64,000 bases of DNA from Bin87 sp965116785 (GTDB lineage Bacteria; Chloroflexota; Dehalococcoidia; Lucifugimonadales; UBA3495). The stretch is from NCBI GenBank assembly GCA_965116785.1, contig OZ220731.1:310001-374000 (forward strand). Reading direction: 5' to 3'. Position numbers and translations under genes: made by a program. The notes beneath the pieces were generated by a model. It was not told the origin of the DNA and ran no database searches. It saw only the letters and a list, made by a program, of their open reading frames with translations. Positions 26,397 through 35,224 of this stretch are shown here, piece after piece; position 1 is the stretch's first letter, and each line of letters begins with the position of its first letter.

Positions 26397-27749
26397 ATGA
26401 CCGCTCTGCCGCTGGAAGGGATCCGAGTTCTCGACTCCACCTACGTGTTCGCGCTGCCCTACACCGGCGGCCAGCTGGCTGACCTGGGCGCTGAAGTCAT
26501 CAAAATCGAGGGCCCCGGCCGACCGGACATAACCCGCGGCGGCGGTCTCTACGGCACCTTCCCCGACAACGACCCGGGCGAGGACTGGTGGAACCGGCCC
26601 AGCACTTATCAGTTGCTCAATCGCGGCAAGCGGTCCATGGTGCTGGACATGGCCCAGGAGGAGGGGCGCCAGATCTTCAGCGAGCTGGTGATGGTCAGCG
26701 ATGTGGTCATGGAGAACTTCACGCCCCGGGTCATGCGACGCTGGAACCTGGACTACCCCAACCTGCGCAAGCTGCGCCCCGACATCATCATGGTCTCCAA
26801 CACCGGCTACGGCCACGGCGGCGGCCCTTACTCCTCCTACCCGGCCCAGGCCACCACGCAAGAGGGCACCCACGGCCACTGCTGGATAACCGGCTATCCG
26901 GGCGACGAGCCATCCAAGGCGGGGCGCTCCTTCGTCGATTTCCTGTCCACCTGGAGCGCGATGCTGGCCATCGGGTCGGCGCTGCGCTACCGGAACCGCA
27001 CGGGCAAGGGCCTGTGGGTGGATATCGGCATGTACCAGGCCGGCGTGATGTTCCTCTCCGAGTACCTGATGGACGCCATCGCCAACGGCCGCGAGGGCGA
27101 GCGCATCGGCAACCGCCACCCCAATCGCGCGCCCCAGGGGGCGTATCCCGCCGGCGACGACGACGAATGGATCACCCTTTCCGTCGCCGACAACGAGCAG
27201 TGGCTTGCCCTGTGCCGCCTGATGGAGCGGGACGACATGGCGTCCGATAAAAGATTCGCCACGCTGGCCGGTCGCCAGCAGAATCATGACGAGATCGACG
27301 AAGCCATCGGGCAGTGGACCAAGCACCACGACAAGTACGAGATGATGCACGCCCTGCAGGCCCGGGGCATCGCCTCCGGCCCCGTGCTCAACGGCAAGGA
27401 CGTCCATTTCGACCCCCATTACCGCAGCCGCAACTTCCTGGAGCGGGTGGAGTATCCGCCGGAGCGGGACATGGGCACCCGCATCATCATGGGCCGGCCC
27501 TACAAGCTCTCAAAGACGCCGCTGGAGATACGCGGGCCGGCGCCTAACTTTGGCCAGGACAACGTGCCGCTGCTGGAGGCGCTGCTGGGCAAGCCGGCCG
27601 ATCAGGTGTCCGCCTGGGCCGACGCCACGGTGATCACCGAGGTGCCCACCACCGGGGAGCCGTCGCCGACGCTGGACCCGCAGGAACTGGTGGAACGCCG
27701 CCAGTTGGCTGAATGGGACCCGGAATACCGCCAACGCCTGGGCATTTGA
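26397..27749 (+). CDS. CaiB/BaiF family CoA-transferase
   Basis: 450 residues. Family pattern: LEGIRVLDSTYVFALPYTGGQLADLGAEVIKIEGPGRPD, SMVLDMAQEEGRQIF, DVVMENFTPRVM and DIIMVSNTGYGHGGGPYSSYP. The catalytic Asp is preserved in the segment GRSFVDFLSTWSAMLAIG. It is longer than the first CaiB/BaiF gene by about 50 residues and has a C-terminal extension after the LLEALLG motif. It likely transfers CoA to an organic acid; the donor and acceptor are unknown. Same strand as the Uma2 gene, 38 bases apart. Confidence 0.94.
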   Translation: MTALPLEGIRVLDSTYVFALPYTGGQLADLGAEVIKIEGPGRPDITRGGGLYGTFPDNDPGEDWWNRPSTYQLLNRGKRSMVLDMAQEEGRQIFSELVMVSDVVMENFTPRVMRRWNLDYPNLRKLRPDIIMVSNTGYGHGGGPYSSYPAQATTQEGTHGHCWITGYPGDEPSKAGRSFVDFLSTWSAMLAIGSALRYRNRTGKGLWVDIGMYQAGVMFLSEYLMDAIANGREGERIGNRHPNRAPQGAYPAGDDDEWITLSVADNEQWLALCRLMERDDMASDKRFATLAGRQQNHDEIDEAIGQWTKHHDKYEMMHALQARGIASGPVLNGKDVHFDPHYRSRNFLERVEYPPERDMGTRIIMGRPYKLSKTPLEIRGPAPNFGQDNVPLLEALLGKPADQVSAWADATVITEVPTTGEPSPTLDPQELVERRQLAEWDPEYRQRLGI

Positions 27750-27813
27750 CGATTGGGCAGTCGGGGTCTAACCTGAATCGTGGCGCGGCATCGATGCCCG
27801 CGCCGCGTGCTCG

Positions 27814-27888
27814 GGGCCCGTAGCTCAGTGGAAGAGCATCCGACTCATAATCGGCAGGTCACAGGTTCGAACCCTGTCGGGCCCACCA
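27814..27888 (+). tRNA. tRNA-Met (CAU), elongator or Ile2 type
   Basis: Acceptor GGGCCCG with CGGGCCC, D-arm TAGCTCAGTGGAAGAGC, anticodon loop CTCATAA (anticodon CAT at 27846-27848), T-arm CAGGTTCGAACCCTG, and an encoded CCA at 27886-27888. A CAU anticodon may decode Met, or AUA after lysidine modification; the sequence alone does not decide. It is not the initiator type, since the first acceptor pair is G-C. Confidence 0.95.
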
Positions 27889-28006
27889 ATTTTGTGCACA
27901 TGAGTCTGGAGTGCCGGCTTAATGTCGGTTGTTACATTGGGCCGCTCTAATCCTTCATGCCCCTCGCCATTCTACGTATCGATTGCCAATCCGGGAGATT
28001 GATGCA

Positions 28007-29092
28007 TTGGAATTGATCGACCGCGCACGCGGATTCATCGAACATGGTGGCTATGGAGAGCTGTTGCCTCTGTTGGTGGACTGCGTATCATCCGGAAGTC
28101 AAGAGGGTATGGTTGCTGCGCAGCTGTTGGCCCGCGATGTGTACGGCGGGGATACGTACAATCTGATGTATAAGGCGCCAGCAGCGTACAGCCTCTTGGC
28201 GTGGGAGAAACACGGCTTGGCTGCGCTTGTCGAGAACGCCTTGGAGACTCCTTCCTCCAAAAATTTTTCCATGGCGTTTCAGTTGTTAGCATGCGCTGCT
28301 GAAGGCCGAGATCCGGATTTTGTTCTTGTACGTGATGGCCACCTTCGTCAGGCCGTGGCAAACGCCGTAGGCGATTGGAATGTACTCGCCTCAGAAGCCC
28401 GCGAGCAGCTAAGGGTGTTGATGCTTTCCATCGAAGACGATGACGATGTGGGAATGTACGTTTCGACAGCGCTGATGGGCCTCGCAATGGGAAGTTCCGG
28501 TGCCATCAGGCATCTAAGTTCCGCTTTGGCGTTTAGATCCGTAGCTTTAGGACCTCGAACACTAGATGAATATGACGAGCTAATGCTTGAGAGAGCTGGC
28601 GATGAACCTGCGTTCCAGCGTTTTTTCGAAGGCCATCCGTTGATGCTTGATCCGAGGGCCTTTCAAGTGTGGGGTCAGCCCGATTTTCATGGCAAATTCG
28701 AACCCGATTTCATTATCCGCACATACGATAACCGTTATTTGGTAGTGGAAATCGAGACACCTGACAAAATACTGGTCACCAAACAACGCCAGTTAAGTGC
28801 CGACACCACACATGCGATCAGCCAAGTGCTAGGTTACCAAGAGTATCTGCGCACTCATTTGGATGCGGCGACGGAGACATTCCCCGGATTTACGACTGCT
28901 GCTGGTTTGGTGGTAATTGGGTGTGAGTCTCAATTAAGCGATGATCAAAAGGCTGTTTTGCGTTCGGAGAACCAAAGCAGGCCAAATATTACGATAGTCG
29001 GTTTTGATGTCTTGTCGAATACTGCCAAAGCAGTGACTGAAAACGTGGTGCATGGGATCCCTGGCGCAATCAAAAATGCGCGATTAAGTTAG
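28007..29092 (+). CDS. Shedu/DUF4263-like nuclease, putative defence protein
   Basis: I place the start at the TTG at 28007, nine bases after GGGAG (361 residues); the frame is open to 27929. The C-terminal part carries a DUF4263/Shedu-like PD-(D/E)xK core: DEPAFQRFFEGHPLML, then GKFEPDFIIRTYDNRYLVVEIETP, then HAISQVLGYQEYL. The usual ExK reads Glu-Ile-Glu here. The N-terminal half is helical and unfamiliar. The gene has markedly lower GC and more TTG/TTA/CAA codons than its neighbours and lies directly after a tRNA, suggesting acquisition. An inverted repeat (29095-29128) follows the stop. Confidence 0.68.
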   Translation: MELIDRARGFIEHGGYGELLPLLVDCVSSGSQEGMVAAQLLARDVYGGDTYNLMYKAPAAYSLLAWEKHGLAALVENALETPSSKNFSMAFQLLACAAEGRDPDFVLVRDGHLRQAVANAVGDWNVLASEAREQLRVLMLSIEDDDDVGMYVSTALMGLAMGSSGAIRHLSSALAFRSVALGPRTLDEYDELMLERAGDEPAFQRFFEGHPLMLDPRAFQVWGQPDFHGKFEPDFIIRTYDNRYLVVEIETPDKILVTKQRQLSADTTHAISQVLGYQEYLRTHLDAATETFPGFTTAAGLVVIGCESQLSDDQKAVLRSENQSRPNITIVGFDVLSNTAKAVTENVVHGIPGAIKNARLS

Positions 29093-29094
29093 TG

Positions 29095-29128
29095 GGTCCA
29101 CGTGCTTACGATGAGGATGTCGTGGACC
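29095..29128 (+). terminator. Inverted repeat after the Shedu-like gene
   Basis: GGTCCACG (29095-29102) and CGTGGACC (29121-29128) pair with an 18-nt loop, three bases past the stop codon. No U-run follows; it may be a weak terminator or a boundary element of the low-GC segment. Confidence 0.3.
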
Positions 29129-29315
29129 GCCGATTGCGACGTTCATTTGTCAGATGCCGCATCGGCCCAACATAAACGTTTTAACGATACGCGCGATTAG
29201 ATGGTTAGCCGTAAGCAAGAATATTGTTCGAGAGGAGGGCATGCAAACGCTGTTGCCGGTCTAGTATGCTCATGCGCGGAGAGGCGCTACGTTTCGATTG
29301 TGAAGATAGAACTCA

Positions 29316-30506
29316 ATGCCTGAACTCAGAAACATAACCCCCGACGAGTTTGAGCGGTGGATGGCTACCGAGTCGCGCGCCCATGGCAACCGCCTGGCCC
29401 ACGACCCGGAGCGGCTGCGCCCGCGCTTCGACCTGGCGCGGTCCATCGCCGTGTTCGAGGGTGGGCAGATCGTCGGCGGATGCCACTCGCACCTGCTGGA
29501 GATGTCGATACCGGGCGGCGTTTCCATGGTGGCCGGGGTGTCCAACGTGGAGGTGCAGCCCACCCACACCCGGCGGGGCATCATGACGCAAATGATGCGC
29601 GACCAGATCGACGGCATCCACGAACGGGGCGAACCCCTGGCGGCCCTGTTCGCCACCGAGAGCGGCATCTACGGACGTTTCGGCTACGGCATCGGCGCGG
29701 TGCACGAGCAGTGGTCCATCGAAAAGCGCCACAGCGCCTATGCCCAACGGCTGGATAGTCCCGGCCGCCTGGAGTTCGTGGACCCGGCCGACATCATTGA
29801 GAAGCTGCCCGACGTGTCCCGGCGGGGCACCCAGGGCCGGCCCGGGGTGTTCCAGCGCGCCATGCACCATTGGGAAGACGCAGCCAACGATCCCATCCAC
29901 TCCCAGGGAGGCTCCGGCGGCGTGTTCTACGTGGCCTACATCGAGGACGGGCGCATCGACGGCTACGCCAGCTACCGCACCCAGCGGCCCACGGTGACGG
30001 TCAACGAGTTGGTGGCCGTCACGCGGGAGGCGTCCGCTGCACTGTGGCGGTTCTGTTTCGACCTGGATCTGTACGAGCGGACCGAGGTCATGCGACGCCC
30101 GGAGGATGACCCGCTGCCCTGGATGCTGGCCGACCCGCGCCGAATGCAGCGTTCGACCCGCGACGGCCTCTGGGTGCGCGTCGTGGACGCCGCCGCCGCT
30201 CTGGAGCAGCGCACCTACGCAGCCAGCGACCGGTTGACTTTGGAAATCCGCGACGACTTCTGTGACTGGAACCGGGGATGCTGGAGCCTCGAGATGTCTC
30301 CGGAGGGAGGCATCTGCCGCTCTGTCACCGGCGGCGCGGACCTGGCGATCAACGTATCCGCGCTGGCCTCGGTCTACCTGGGCGCGGCTACATTCAGCAC
30401 GCTGCAACAGGCCGGCCTGGTGGATGAGATCGCCACGGGCGCGGTGCATCGTGCCGACCGGGCGTTCGCCGTGGCCCTCAAGCCGTGGACGCCATTCAAC
30501 TTCTGA
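29316..30506 (+). CDS. GNAT-family N-acetyltransferase (Eis-like)
   Basis: 396 residues organised like Eis: an N-terminal GNAT domain with the acetyl-CoA loop VEVQPTHTRRGIMTQMMRDQ, a central second GNAT-like domain from about residue 150 and a C-terminal sterol-carrier-like domain ending in the free carboxylate that Eis enzymes use (terminal NF). FATESGIYGRFGYGIG is another Eis-type signature. It would acetylate amines on small molecules or peptides. The next gene begins 12 bases downstream, so the two are probably cotranscribed. Confidence 0.92.
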   Translation: MPELRNITPDEFERWMATESRAHGNRLAHDPERLRPRFDLARSIAVFEGGQIVGGCHSHLLEMSIPGGVSMVAGVSNVEVQPTHTRRGIMTQMMRDQIDGIHERGEPLAALFATESGIYGRFGYGIGAVHEQWSIEKRHSAYAQRLDSPGRLEFVDPADIIEKLPDVSRRGTQGRPGVFQRAMHHWEDAANDPIHSQGGSGGVFYVAYIEDGRIDGYASYRTQRPTVTVNELVAVTREASAALWRFCFDLDLYERTEVMRRPEDDPLPWMLADPRRMQRSTRDGLWVRVVDAAAALEQRTYAASDRLTLEIRDDFCDWNRGCWSLEMSPEGGICRSVTGGADLAINVSALASVYLGAATFSTLQQAGLVDEIATGAVHRADRAFAVALKPWTPFNF

Positions 30507-30518
30507 CGAGGTGAAAAT

Positions 30519-31277
30519 ATGGGCAGGATGGACGGAAAGGTCGCCCTGATCAGCGGCGGCGCGCGCGGTATGGGAGAGTGCGAGGCCCGGTTGTTCGCCC
30601 GAGAAGGCGCCGCGGTGGTGATCGGTGACATCCTGGACGGGGAAGGCGAGGCCACTGCGGCATCGATTGCGGCCGACGGAGGCCGTTCCCGCTATGTTCA
30701 CCTGGACGTGACCGAAGAGGCCGACTGGCAGGCCGCTGTTGCCGAGGCAGTGTCGCAGTTTGGGAGCCTGGACGTGCTGGTCAACAATGCCGGCATCGGC
30801 AGCAACTCGTTCCAAATCCATGAGGAACCGGTCGAGATGTGGGACCGGACCATCGACGTGAACCTCAAGGGCGTGTTCCTCGGCACCCGCACGGCCATCC
30901 CGGCCATGCTTGATGCCGGCGGTGGCTCCATCATCAACATATCATCTCAACTGGGCATCGTCGGCGTGCCGTACAACGGCTCGGCGTACCAGACTTCCAA
31001 GGGCGGCGTACGGATTTTCACCAAGGCGGCGGCGCTGCAATACGCGGACCGGGGCATCCGGGTCAACTCGGTCCACCCTGGCCCCATCGTGACGGAGATG
31101 ACCCGCGCCGGCCGCAACGACCCCGAGCGTCTTTCAATCATGATGGCGCGCATCCCCATGGGACGCTACGGCGAACCCGAGGAAGTAGCCAACGCCGTGC
31201 TCTATCTGGCCTCCGACGAATCGTCCTTCGTCACGGGCAGCGAAGTCGTGGTGGACGGAGGCTGGACGGCCCAGTAG
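30519..31277 (+). CDS. SDR-family oxidoreductase
   Basis: 252 residues, classical short-chain dehydrogenase. The cofactor loop GGARGMGE follows the first strand, with GDILDGEG supporting NAD(H). NNAG is present (DVLVNNAGIGSN). The catalytic set is Ser in INISSQLG, then Tyr and Lys in YNGSAYQTSKGG. The C-terminal end reads YLASDESSFVTGSEVVVDGGWTAQ. It probably oxidises a secondary alcohol; the exact substrate is unknown. It ends two bases from the stop of the convergent LLM gene. Confidence 0.95.
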   Translation: MGRMDGKVALISGGARGMGECEARLFAREGAAVVIGDILDGEGEATAASIAADGGRSRYVHLDVTEEADWQAAVAEAVSQFGSLDVLVNNAGIGSNSFQIHEEPVEMWDRTIDVNLKGVFLGTRTAIPAMLDAGGGSIINISSQLGIVGVPYNGSAYQTSKGGVRIFTKAAALQYADRGIRVNSVHPGPIVTEMTRAGRNDPERLSIMMARIPMGRYGEPEEVANAVLYLASDESSFVTGSEVVVDGGWTAQ

Positions 31278-31278
31278 C

Positions 31279-32190
31279 TCAGGGTCGGTCCACGGTGGTG
31301 AACCGCTCGAGTTGTTCGAGCAACTGGTCAGGAGTTGCTGCCCTGGGCTCCACCACGAGGTAGTCGAGGCCGGCCCCGACGTATTCGATTAGGTCTGCGG
31401 CGACCTGGTTCGGCGAACCTCGCAGCGGAGTTCGGGATGCTCCGGCGAAAGGCTCGATGGTGACATCCAAACCGGCGCGCAACGAGATGGTGAAACCGTC
31501 CATCGTCCCGCCGCGTGACGAGCGTAGTTCGCCCATTCGTGCTGCCACCCGCGCCACGTCGGTTGGACTCTGCCGTACCCCGTGCCAACCGTCGGCCAGG
31601 TTCGCGGCGCGACGCAGGGCCGGCGGGCTGATTCCTCCCGTCCAGATCGGCGGTTGCGAGACCGGCATCGGGGCCATGCCCAGGCCGGAGATGCTGTAGT
31701 GATTCCCGCGGGCCTCGGGGGCGGGCTCGGTCCAGAACGCTTTCAGCATAGCGATGTGCTCGTCGGTGATGGCGCCCCTGTCGTTGAAATCGGAGTCGAG
31801 GGCGGCGAATTCCTCGGCCATCCACCCCACGCCGGCGCCGACGATGAGCCGGCCGTTGGAGATCACGTCCAGCGTGCCCAGCATCTTTGCGTTGAGCACC
31901 GGATGGCGGTATGGCAGGACCAGCACGCTGAATCCGAGTTGCAGCCGCGTGGTCACCGCCGCCAGGTACGCCAGCGCCGTCACGGGTTCGAGTATGCGGT
32001 CTTCAGCGGTCAGGGGGAACCGTCCGTCGCTGCGATATGGGTAAGCCGATCGCAGGTCGGTGGGTATGGCGATGTGGTCGCTGAGGAACACGCCATCGTA
32101 TCCGAGACGCTCGGCGCTTCGGGCGATGTCGGCCAGCGAATCGATGTGGGCAAGGGGGCCGACGTTGGGCAGGATGACACCGTATTTCAT
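31279..32190 (-). CDS. LLM-class (F420-type) oxidoreductase
   Basis: The ATG at 32190 gives MKYGVILPNVGPLAHIDSLADIARSAERLGYDGVFLSDHIAIP, the typical start of the TIGR03619-like F420/flavin group; 303 residues. Other blocks are LAAVTTRLQLGFSVLVLPYRHPVLNAKMLGTLDVISNGRLIVGAGVGWMAEEF. The C-terminus contains PLRGSPNQVAADLIEYVGAGLDYLVVEP. The cofactor may be FMN or F420. Its ribosome binding site is weak. It differs from the other two LLM proteins, so three separate paralogues are present in the window. Confidence 0.93.
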   Translation of the reverse strand: MKYGVILPNVGPLAHIDSLADIARSAERLGYDGVFLSDHIAIPTDLRSAYPYRSDGRFPLTAEDRILEPVTALAYLAAVTTRLQLGFSVLVLPYRHPVLNAKMLGTLDVISNGRLIVGAGVGWMAEEFAALDSDFNDRGAITDEHIAMLKAFWTEPAPEARGNHYSISGLGMAPMPVSQPPIWTGGISPPALRRAANLADGWHGVRQSPTDVARVAARMGELRSSRGGTMDGFTISLRAGLDVTIEPFAGASRTPLRGSPNQVAADLIEYVGAGLDYLVVEPRAATPDQLLEQLERFTTVDRP

Positions 32191-32349
32191 ACTCAAAACC
32201 GTGGGTTGTTGGGATCGGCCGGAGGGCGATTTCAGTTGACACTCCGCCGAACCCGATGCTAGCATAATCAACCGCCGGATCGGGTATTTTACGCCGGCGC
32301 ATGCGGGATGGCGCCCCGTCGCCGACCCCCTGACCAAGGAGTACAACAG

Positions 32350-33486
32350 ATGGCCGACCAGCCCGAACTGCACCGCGGTTTGATGAACGTGTACATGGAC
32401 ACCACGGAGTCCAGTTTCATCGACGGCGAAATCGGAAAACTGCTCTATCGTGGCTACAATATCCACGATCTGGCTGAGAAGTCCACCTTTGAGGAAATCG
32501 TTCACCTGGTGCTCTACGGAGAGTTGCCGACGCAGGCGGAGCTAGCCGAGACGGACGGCTACCTGCGCGCCAACCGCCGCATTCCCGATGAGATCATCAC
32601 GGTCATCGACGCGGTGAAGTCGGCGCATCCTATGGATGTGCTCCAGACTGCCCTCATCGGACTGGCCGCTTTTGACGAGGAATCCGAGGACAATTCCAGG
32701 GAAGCCAACGTGCGCAAGGCCCTCAGGCTGACGGCGCAGGCACCGACCATCGTCACTGCCCATCACCGCGTCCGTTCCGGACTGGAGCCCGTCGCGCCCA
32801 ACCCCGACCTGAACCACGCCGGCAACTTCCTCTACATGCTCTTCAACGAGACGCCGGACGACGAGACCATCTCCCTGATGGACGTGGACTTCATCCTGCA
32901 CGCGGAACATGGCGTCAACGCCTCGTCATTCGCAGCCCGCGTTTCCGCCTCCACCAATTCGACGCTCCACGCCGCGGTATCCGGAGCGGTGGGCACGCTG
33001 AAGGGCCCGGCCCACGGCGGCGCCGCCGAAGAAGTGATGAAGATGTCGATGGAGATCGGCAATCCTGAAAACGCCGAAGAGTACGCCCGTAACAAGCTCA
33101 ACAACCGCGAGCGCATCATGGGCTTCGGCCACCGCGTCTACCGGGCTGAAGACCCGCGTGCCCGTCACCTGCGCGAGCGGTCCCAAGCGCTGGGCGAGAA
33201 GCGCGGCGACCCGAGGTGGTTCCAGATCCTGACGCACCTGTCGGAAGACGTGATGGCGCCGTATCGCGACCGCGGCATTTACGTAAACGTCGACTTCTAT
33301 GCCGGCTCCATCTACCACCTGCTGGGCATCCCCTCCGACCTGTTCATTCCCATCTTCGCGTTGGGTAGGGTTCCCGGCTGGTCGGCGCAGTGCATCGAGC
33401 AGTACGAAAACAACATCCTGCTGCGCCCACGCCTGCATTACGTCGGGCCGATGGATCGCGACTACGTGCCCATTGACCAGCGGTAG
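32350..33486 (+). CDS. Citrate/2-methylcitrate synthase
   Basis: An ATG at 32350 with AAGGAG nine bases upstream; 378 residues, the size of the short bacterial type. It condenses oxaloacetate with acetyl-CoA or propionyl-CoA. Catalytic features: LHAEHGVNASSFAAR (His), GPAHGGAAEEV, MGFGHRVYR (His) and NVDFYAGSIY (Asp), with R at the C-terminal RPRLHYVGP. No other TCA or methylcitrate genes adjoin, so the acyl-CoA preference stays open. Monocistronic by the flanking gaps, with a GGGGCGGA palindrome after its stop. Confidence 0.95.
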   Translation: MADQPELHRGLMNVYMDTTESSFIDGEIGKLLYRGYNIHDLAEKSTFEEIVHLVLYGELPTQAELAETDGYLRANRRIPDEIITVIDAVKSAHPMDVLQTALIGLAAFDEESEDNSREANVRKALRLTAQAPTIVTAHHRVRSGLEPVAPNPDLNHAGNFLYMLFNETPDDETISLMDVDFILHAEHGVNASSFAARVSASTNSTLHAAVSGAVGTLKGPAHGGAAEEVMKMSMEIGNPENAEEYARNKLNNRERIMGFGHRVYRAEDPRARHLRERSQALGEKRGDPRWFQILTHLSEDVMAPYRDRGIYVNVDFYAGSIYHLLGIPSDLFIPIFALGRVPGWSAQCIEQYENNILLRPRLHYVGPMDRDYVPIDQR

Positions 33487-33510
33487 TCCGGAACGGATCT
33501 GGAAATGCCC

Positions 33511-33534
33511 AGGGGCGGATGATCATCCGCCCCT
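33511..33534. repeat. GGGGCGGATGA palindrome, copy 4 (perfect)
   Basis: A perfect 24-base palindrome whose left half is AGGGGCGGATGA, located 24 bases after the citrate synthase stop and before the convergent lipoprotein gene. It is the cleanest representative of the family. Confidence 0.85.
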
Positions 33535-33560
33535 GTGTCATTAGTTACATGTGAAGCCGC

Positions 33561-34514
33561 TTATGGATAGACCTCCAGGTTGCCCAAATGGACCTCGGCA
33601 ATGATCTCACGTTCCCCGGGTGATCCGTGCGAGTGCCCGTGCCCATCGTGACTGTGCGCAGCTTGGCCGGTTTCACCCGATTGCCCGACGTCGGGCACGG
33701 TGACGGACACCGTGTGCTCTACTTTCTCCCCGTTGAAAGTCAGGTCACCGTGGTCGTTGGTGTTGAGAGACACGCGGATTTCGTGCGCGCCCGGCGCCAC
33801 GTCCGCGATGTGGTATTGTTTCTCGAAGACGCGCCCGAGTTTGACCCCATCCAGGTAAATGTGGGCGTGACCCGCGCCAGGGGTGTGCGCCTGGTCCACC
33901 AGCTCCGGGGCGAAGCGAAAACCGTCGGTTGCGATGAAGACGTCCACACCGCCCTGAGCGTCCGGTTCCGCAGCAATTGCGACGCTCACGGGAGTTTCCG
34001 ACGCTACGAGTGCGGGAGCAGTGTCGCCGTGATGGTCGTCCGCGTCCCCGGTCTCCGCGGCTGCGAAGACGTGAAAATTCAACCCAAACGCTCCGGCGTT
34101 GGTCGCCTCGAAGACGAGCTCGCCAGGATGACCGGGCGACACCTCGGCAGTAAGGTCATAGCCGTGCAGGTGTATCTCGCCCTCCTCGTCGGCTTCAAAC
34201 ACAAGGCGCACCGTGTCGCCCTGGGAAACCCGCAGGTCGTCCCGGGTCAGGGTCGTATCCCGATTGACGATTGGTAGATTGATGACTACCCCATCCGTCG
34301 AAGTCGGGCTTTGAATTCCCGCAGCGGATGAGCCGCCGTCGTTGTGTTCGGTGGTGCTGTCGTGCCCCGTGGAACCCGAAATCGTAGGTGCGGTGGTGGG
34401 TGCTTCTGTCGTGTTGGGTTCGGCGGCGGTTCCACAGGCCAGGGTCGCCATCAAAGCGATGGCGATAACCAGCAGAGTAGACGGCCGAAACGTGCTCTGG
34501 TGCAGTAACTGCAT
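33561..34514 (-). CDS. Secreted cupredoxin-like lipoprotein with His-rich tail
   Basis: The ATG at 34514 has GGAGG upstream; 317 residues. The N-terminus is a signal sequence ending TLACG, a lipobox-like site, followed by a Thr/Ser-rich linker. Residues about 75-150 resemble a cupredoxin-like beta sandwich (LRVSQGDTVRLVFEADEEGEIHLHGYD ... FHVF). A second domain contains GAGHAHIYLDGVKLGRVF and HEIRVSLNTNDHGDLTFNG. The C-terminus has a His/Ser-rich stretch (AHSHDGHGHSHGS), suggesting copper or other metal binding. The HIYL(D/N)G motif is shared with the gene upstream. Confidence 0.82.
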   Translation of the reverse strand: MQLLHQSTFRPSTLLVIAIALMATLACGTAAEPNTTEAPTTAPTISGSTGHDSTTEHNDGGSSAAGIQSPTSTDGVVINLPIVNRDTTLTRDDLRVSQGDTVRLVFEADEEGEIHLHGYDLTAEVSPGHPGELVFEATNAGAFGLNFHVFAAAETGDADDHHGDTAPALVASETPVSVAIAAEPDAQGGVDVFIATDGFRFAPELVDQAHTPGAGHAHIYLDGVKLGRVFEKQYHIADVAPGAHEIRVSLNTNDHGDLTFNGEKVEHTVSVTVPDVGQSGETGQAAHSHDGHGHSHGSPGEREIIAEVHLGNLEVYP

Positions 34515-34605
34515 GGCAAGAATCCTCCGATAGGATGAACAGGCGCCGGCGACCGGACCGCGGTCGCCGATGAGCGCGGGAATGAAAATGGTATGGGCGG
34601 AGGAA

Positions 34606-35106
34606 TCAGACGATGGGAGGCGGCAATGGAGGCGCAATATTTGCGCCCCGAGCGCCGCCTGTATTTGGAGCGAACCGCTCCAGCGGGTTGTCCATGCCCT
34701 CCGGCGGAGACGGAGGACGCAAGGATTCTGGGGCCGGATGGTACGAGGCGTTGAGAGCTGCCAGCGTCAGTCCGGCGGTAGCCGGCGCAAGGTACAGCAC
34801 CTCGCCGTAGTTCTGGACCCTATCGGGTTGGAAAGCTCGCGCAGCCGGCTCATGGTGGGGGTGCAGCGCAGCCCCATCGTAGGCGTGATTGTGAGCGACA
34901 GGGGCGCCGTTCAGGTAAATGTGGTCGTGGTTGTGAGAACGCTCGGCGAAGTGATGGTCATCCAGTGGCCCCAACATGGGCAGAGCTAACGCGAACAACG
35001 CGGCCGCAAGGGACAACATCCAGCCCAACGAGGGGGGCGCGTGTGCCTGTAGCGCCAACGACCCGCCGCAGGGATCGCGCCGAACGGCGCCAGGGTTGGG
35101 TGTCAT
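34606..35106 (-). CDS. Small His-rich exported protein, hypothetical
   Basis: 166 residues from the ATG at 35106, the first gene of a two-gene unit with the lipoprotein 91 bases downstream. One hydrophobic segment (LGWMLSLAAALFALALPMLG, about residues 27-46) acts as a signal or anchor. It is followed by a His-rich patch containing HDHIYLNGAPVAHNH, which repeats the HIYLxG motif of the lipoprotein. A second hydrophobic stretch (LYLAPATAGLTLAALN) and a Pro-rich end follow. A metal-related role is inferred. No family recognised. Confidence 0.6.
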   Translation of the reverse strand: MTPNPGAVRRDPCGGSLALQAHAPPSLGWMLSLAAALFALALPMLGPLDDHHFAERSHNHDHIYLNGAPVAHNHAYDGAALHPHHEPAARAFQPDRVQNYGEVLYLAPATAGLTLAALNASYHPAPESLRPPSPPEGMDNPLERFAPNTGGARGANIAPPLPPPIV

Positions 35107-35155
35107 AATCGGTGAGCTGAAACGCCGGTTGGTTGGTTGCTACGACACGTTGTCG

Positions 35156-35185
35156 TTGACAGGTAGGTAAAGCATATCAGATAAT
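35156..35185 (+). promoter_or_regulatory. Sigma70-type promoter of triad 1
   Basis: TTGACA (35156-35161), an 18-base spacer and GATAAT (35180-35185), 40 bases before the ATG of the DUF1800 gene. The hexamers are close to consensus and lie in the divergent gap with the His-rich gene. Confidence 0.7.
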
Positions 35186-35224
35186 ACCGAAGCACCAATG
35201 CCAACACACACAGGAGGCAAAACG

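Noticed and set aside
27889..29315. Integrated element with attachment sites at tRNA-Met
   Set aside because: No integrase and no second copy of the tRNA 3' end could be found downstream of the Shedu-like gene.
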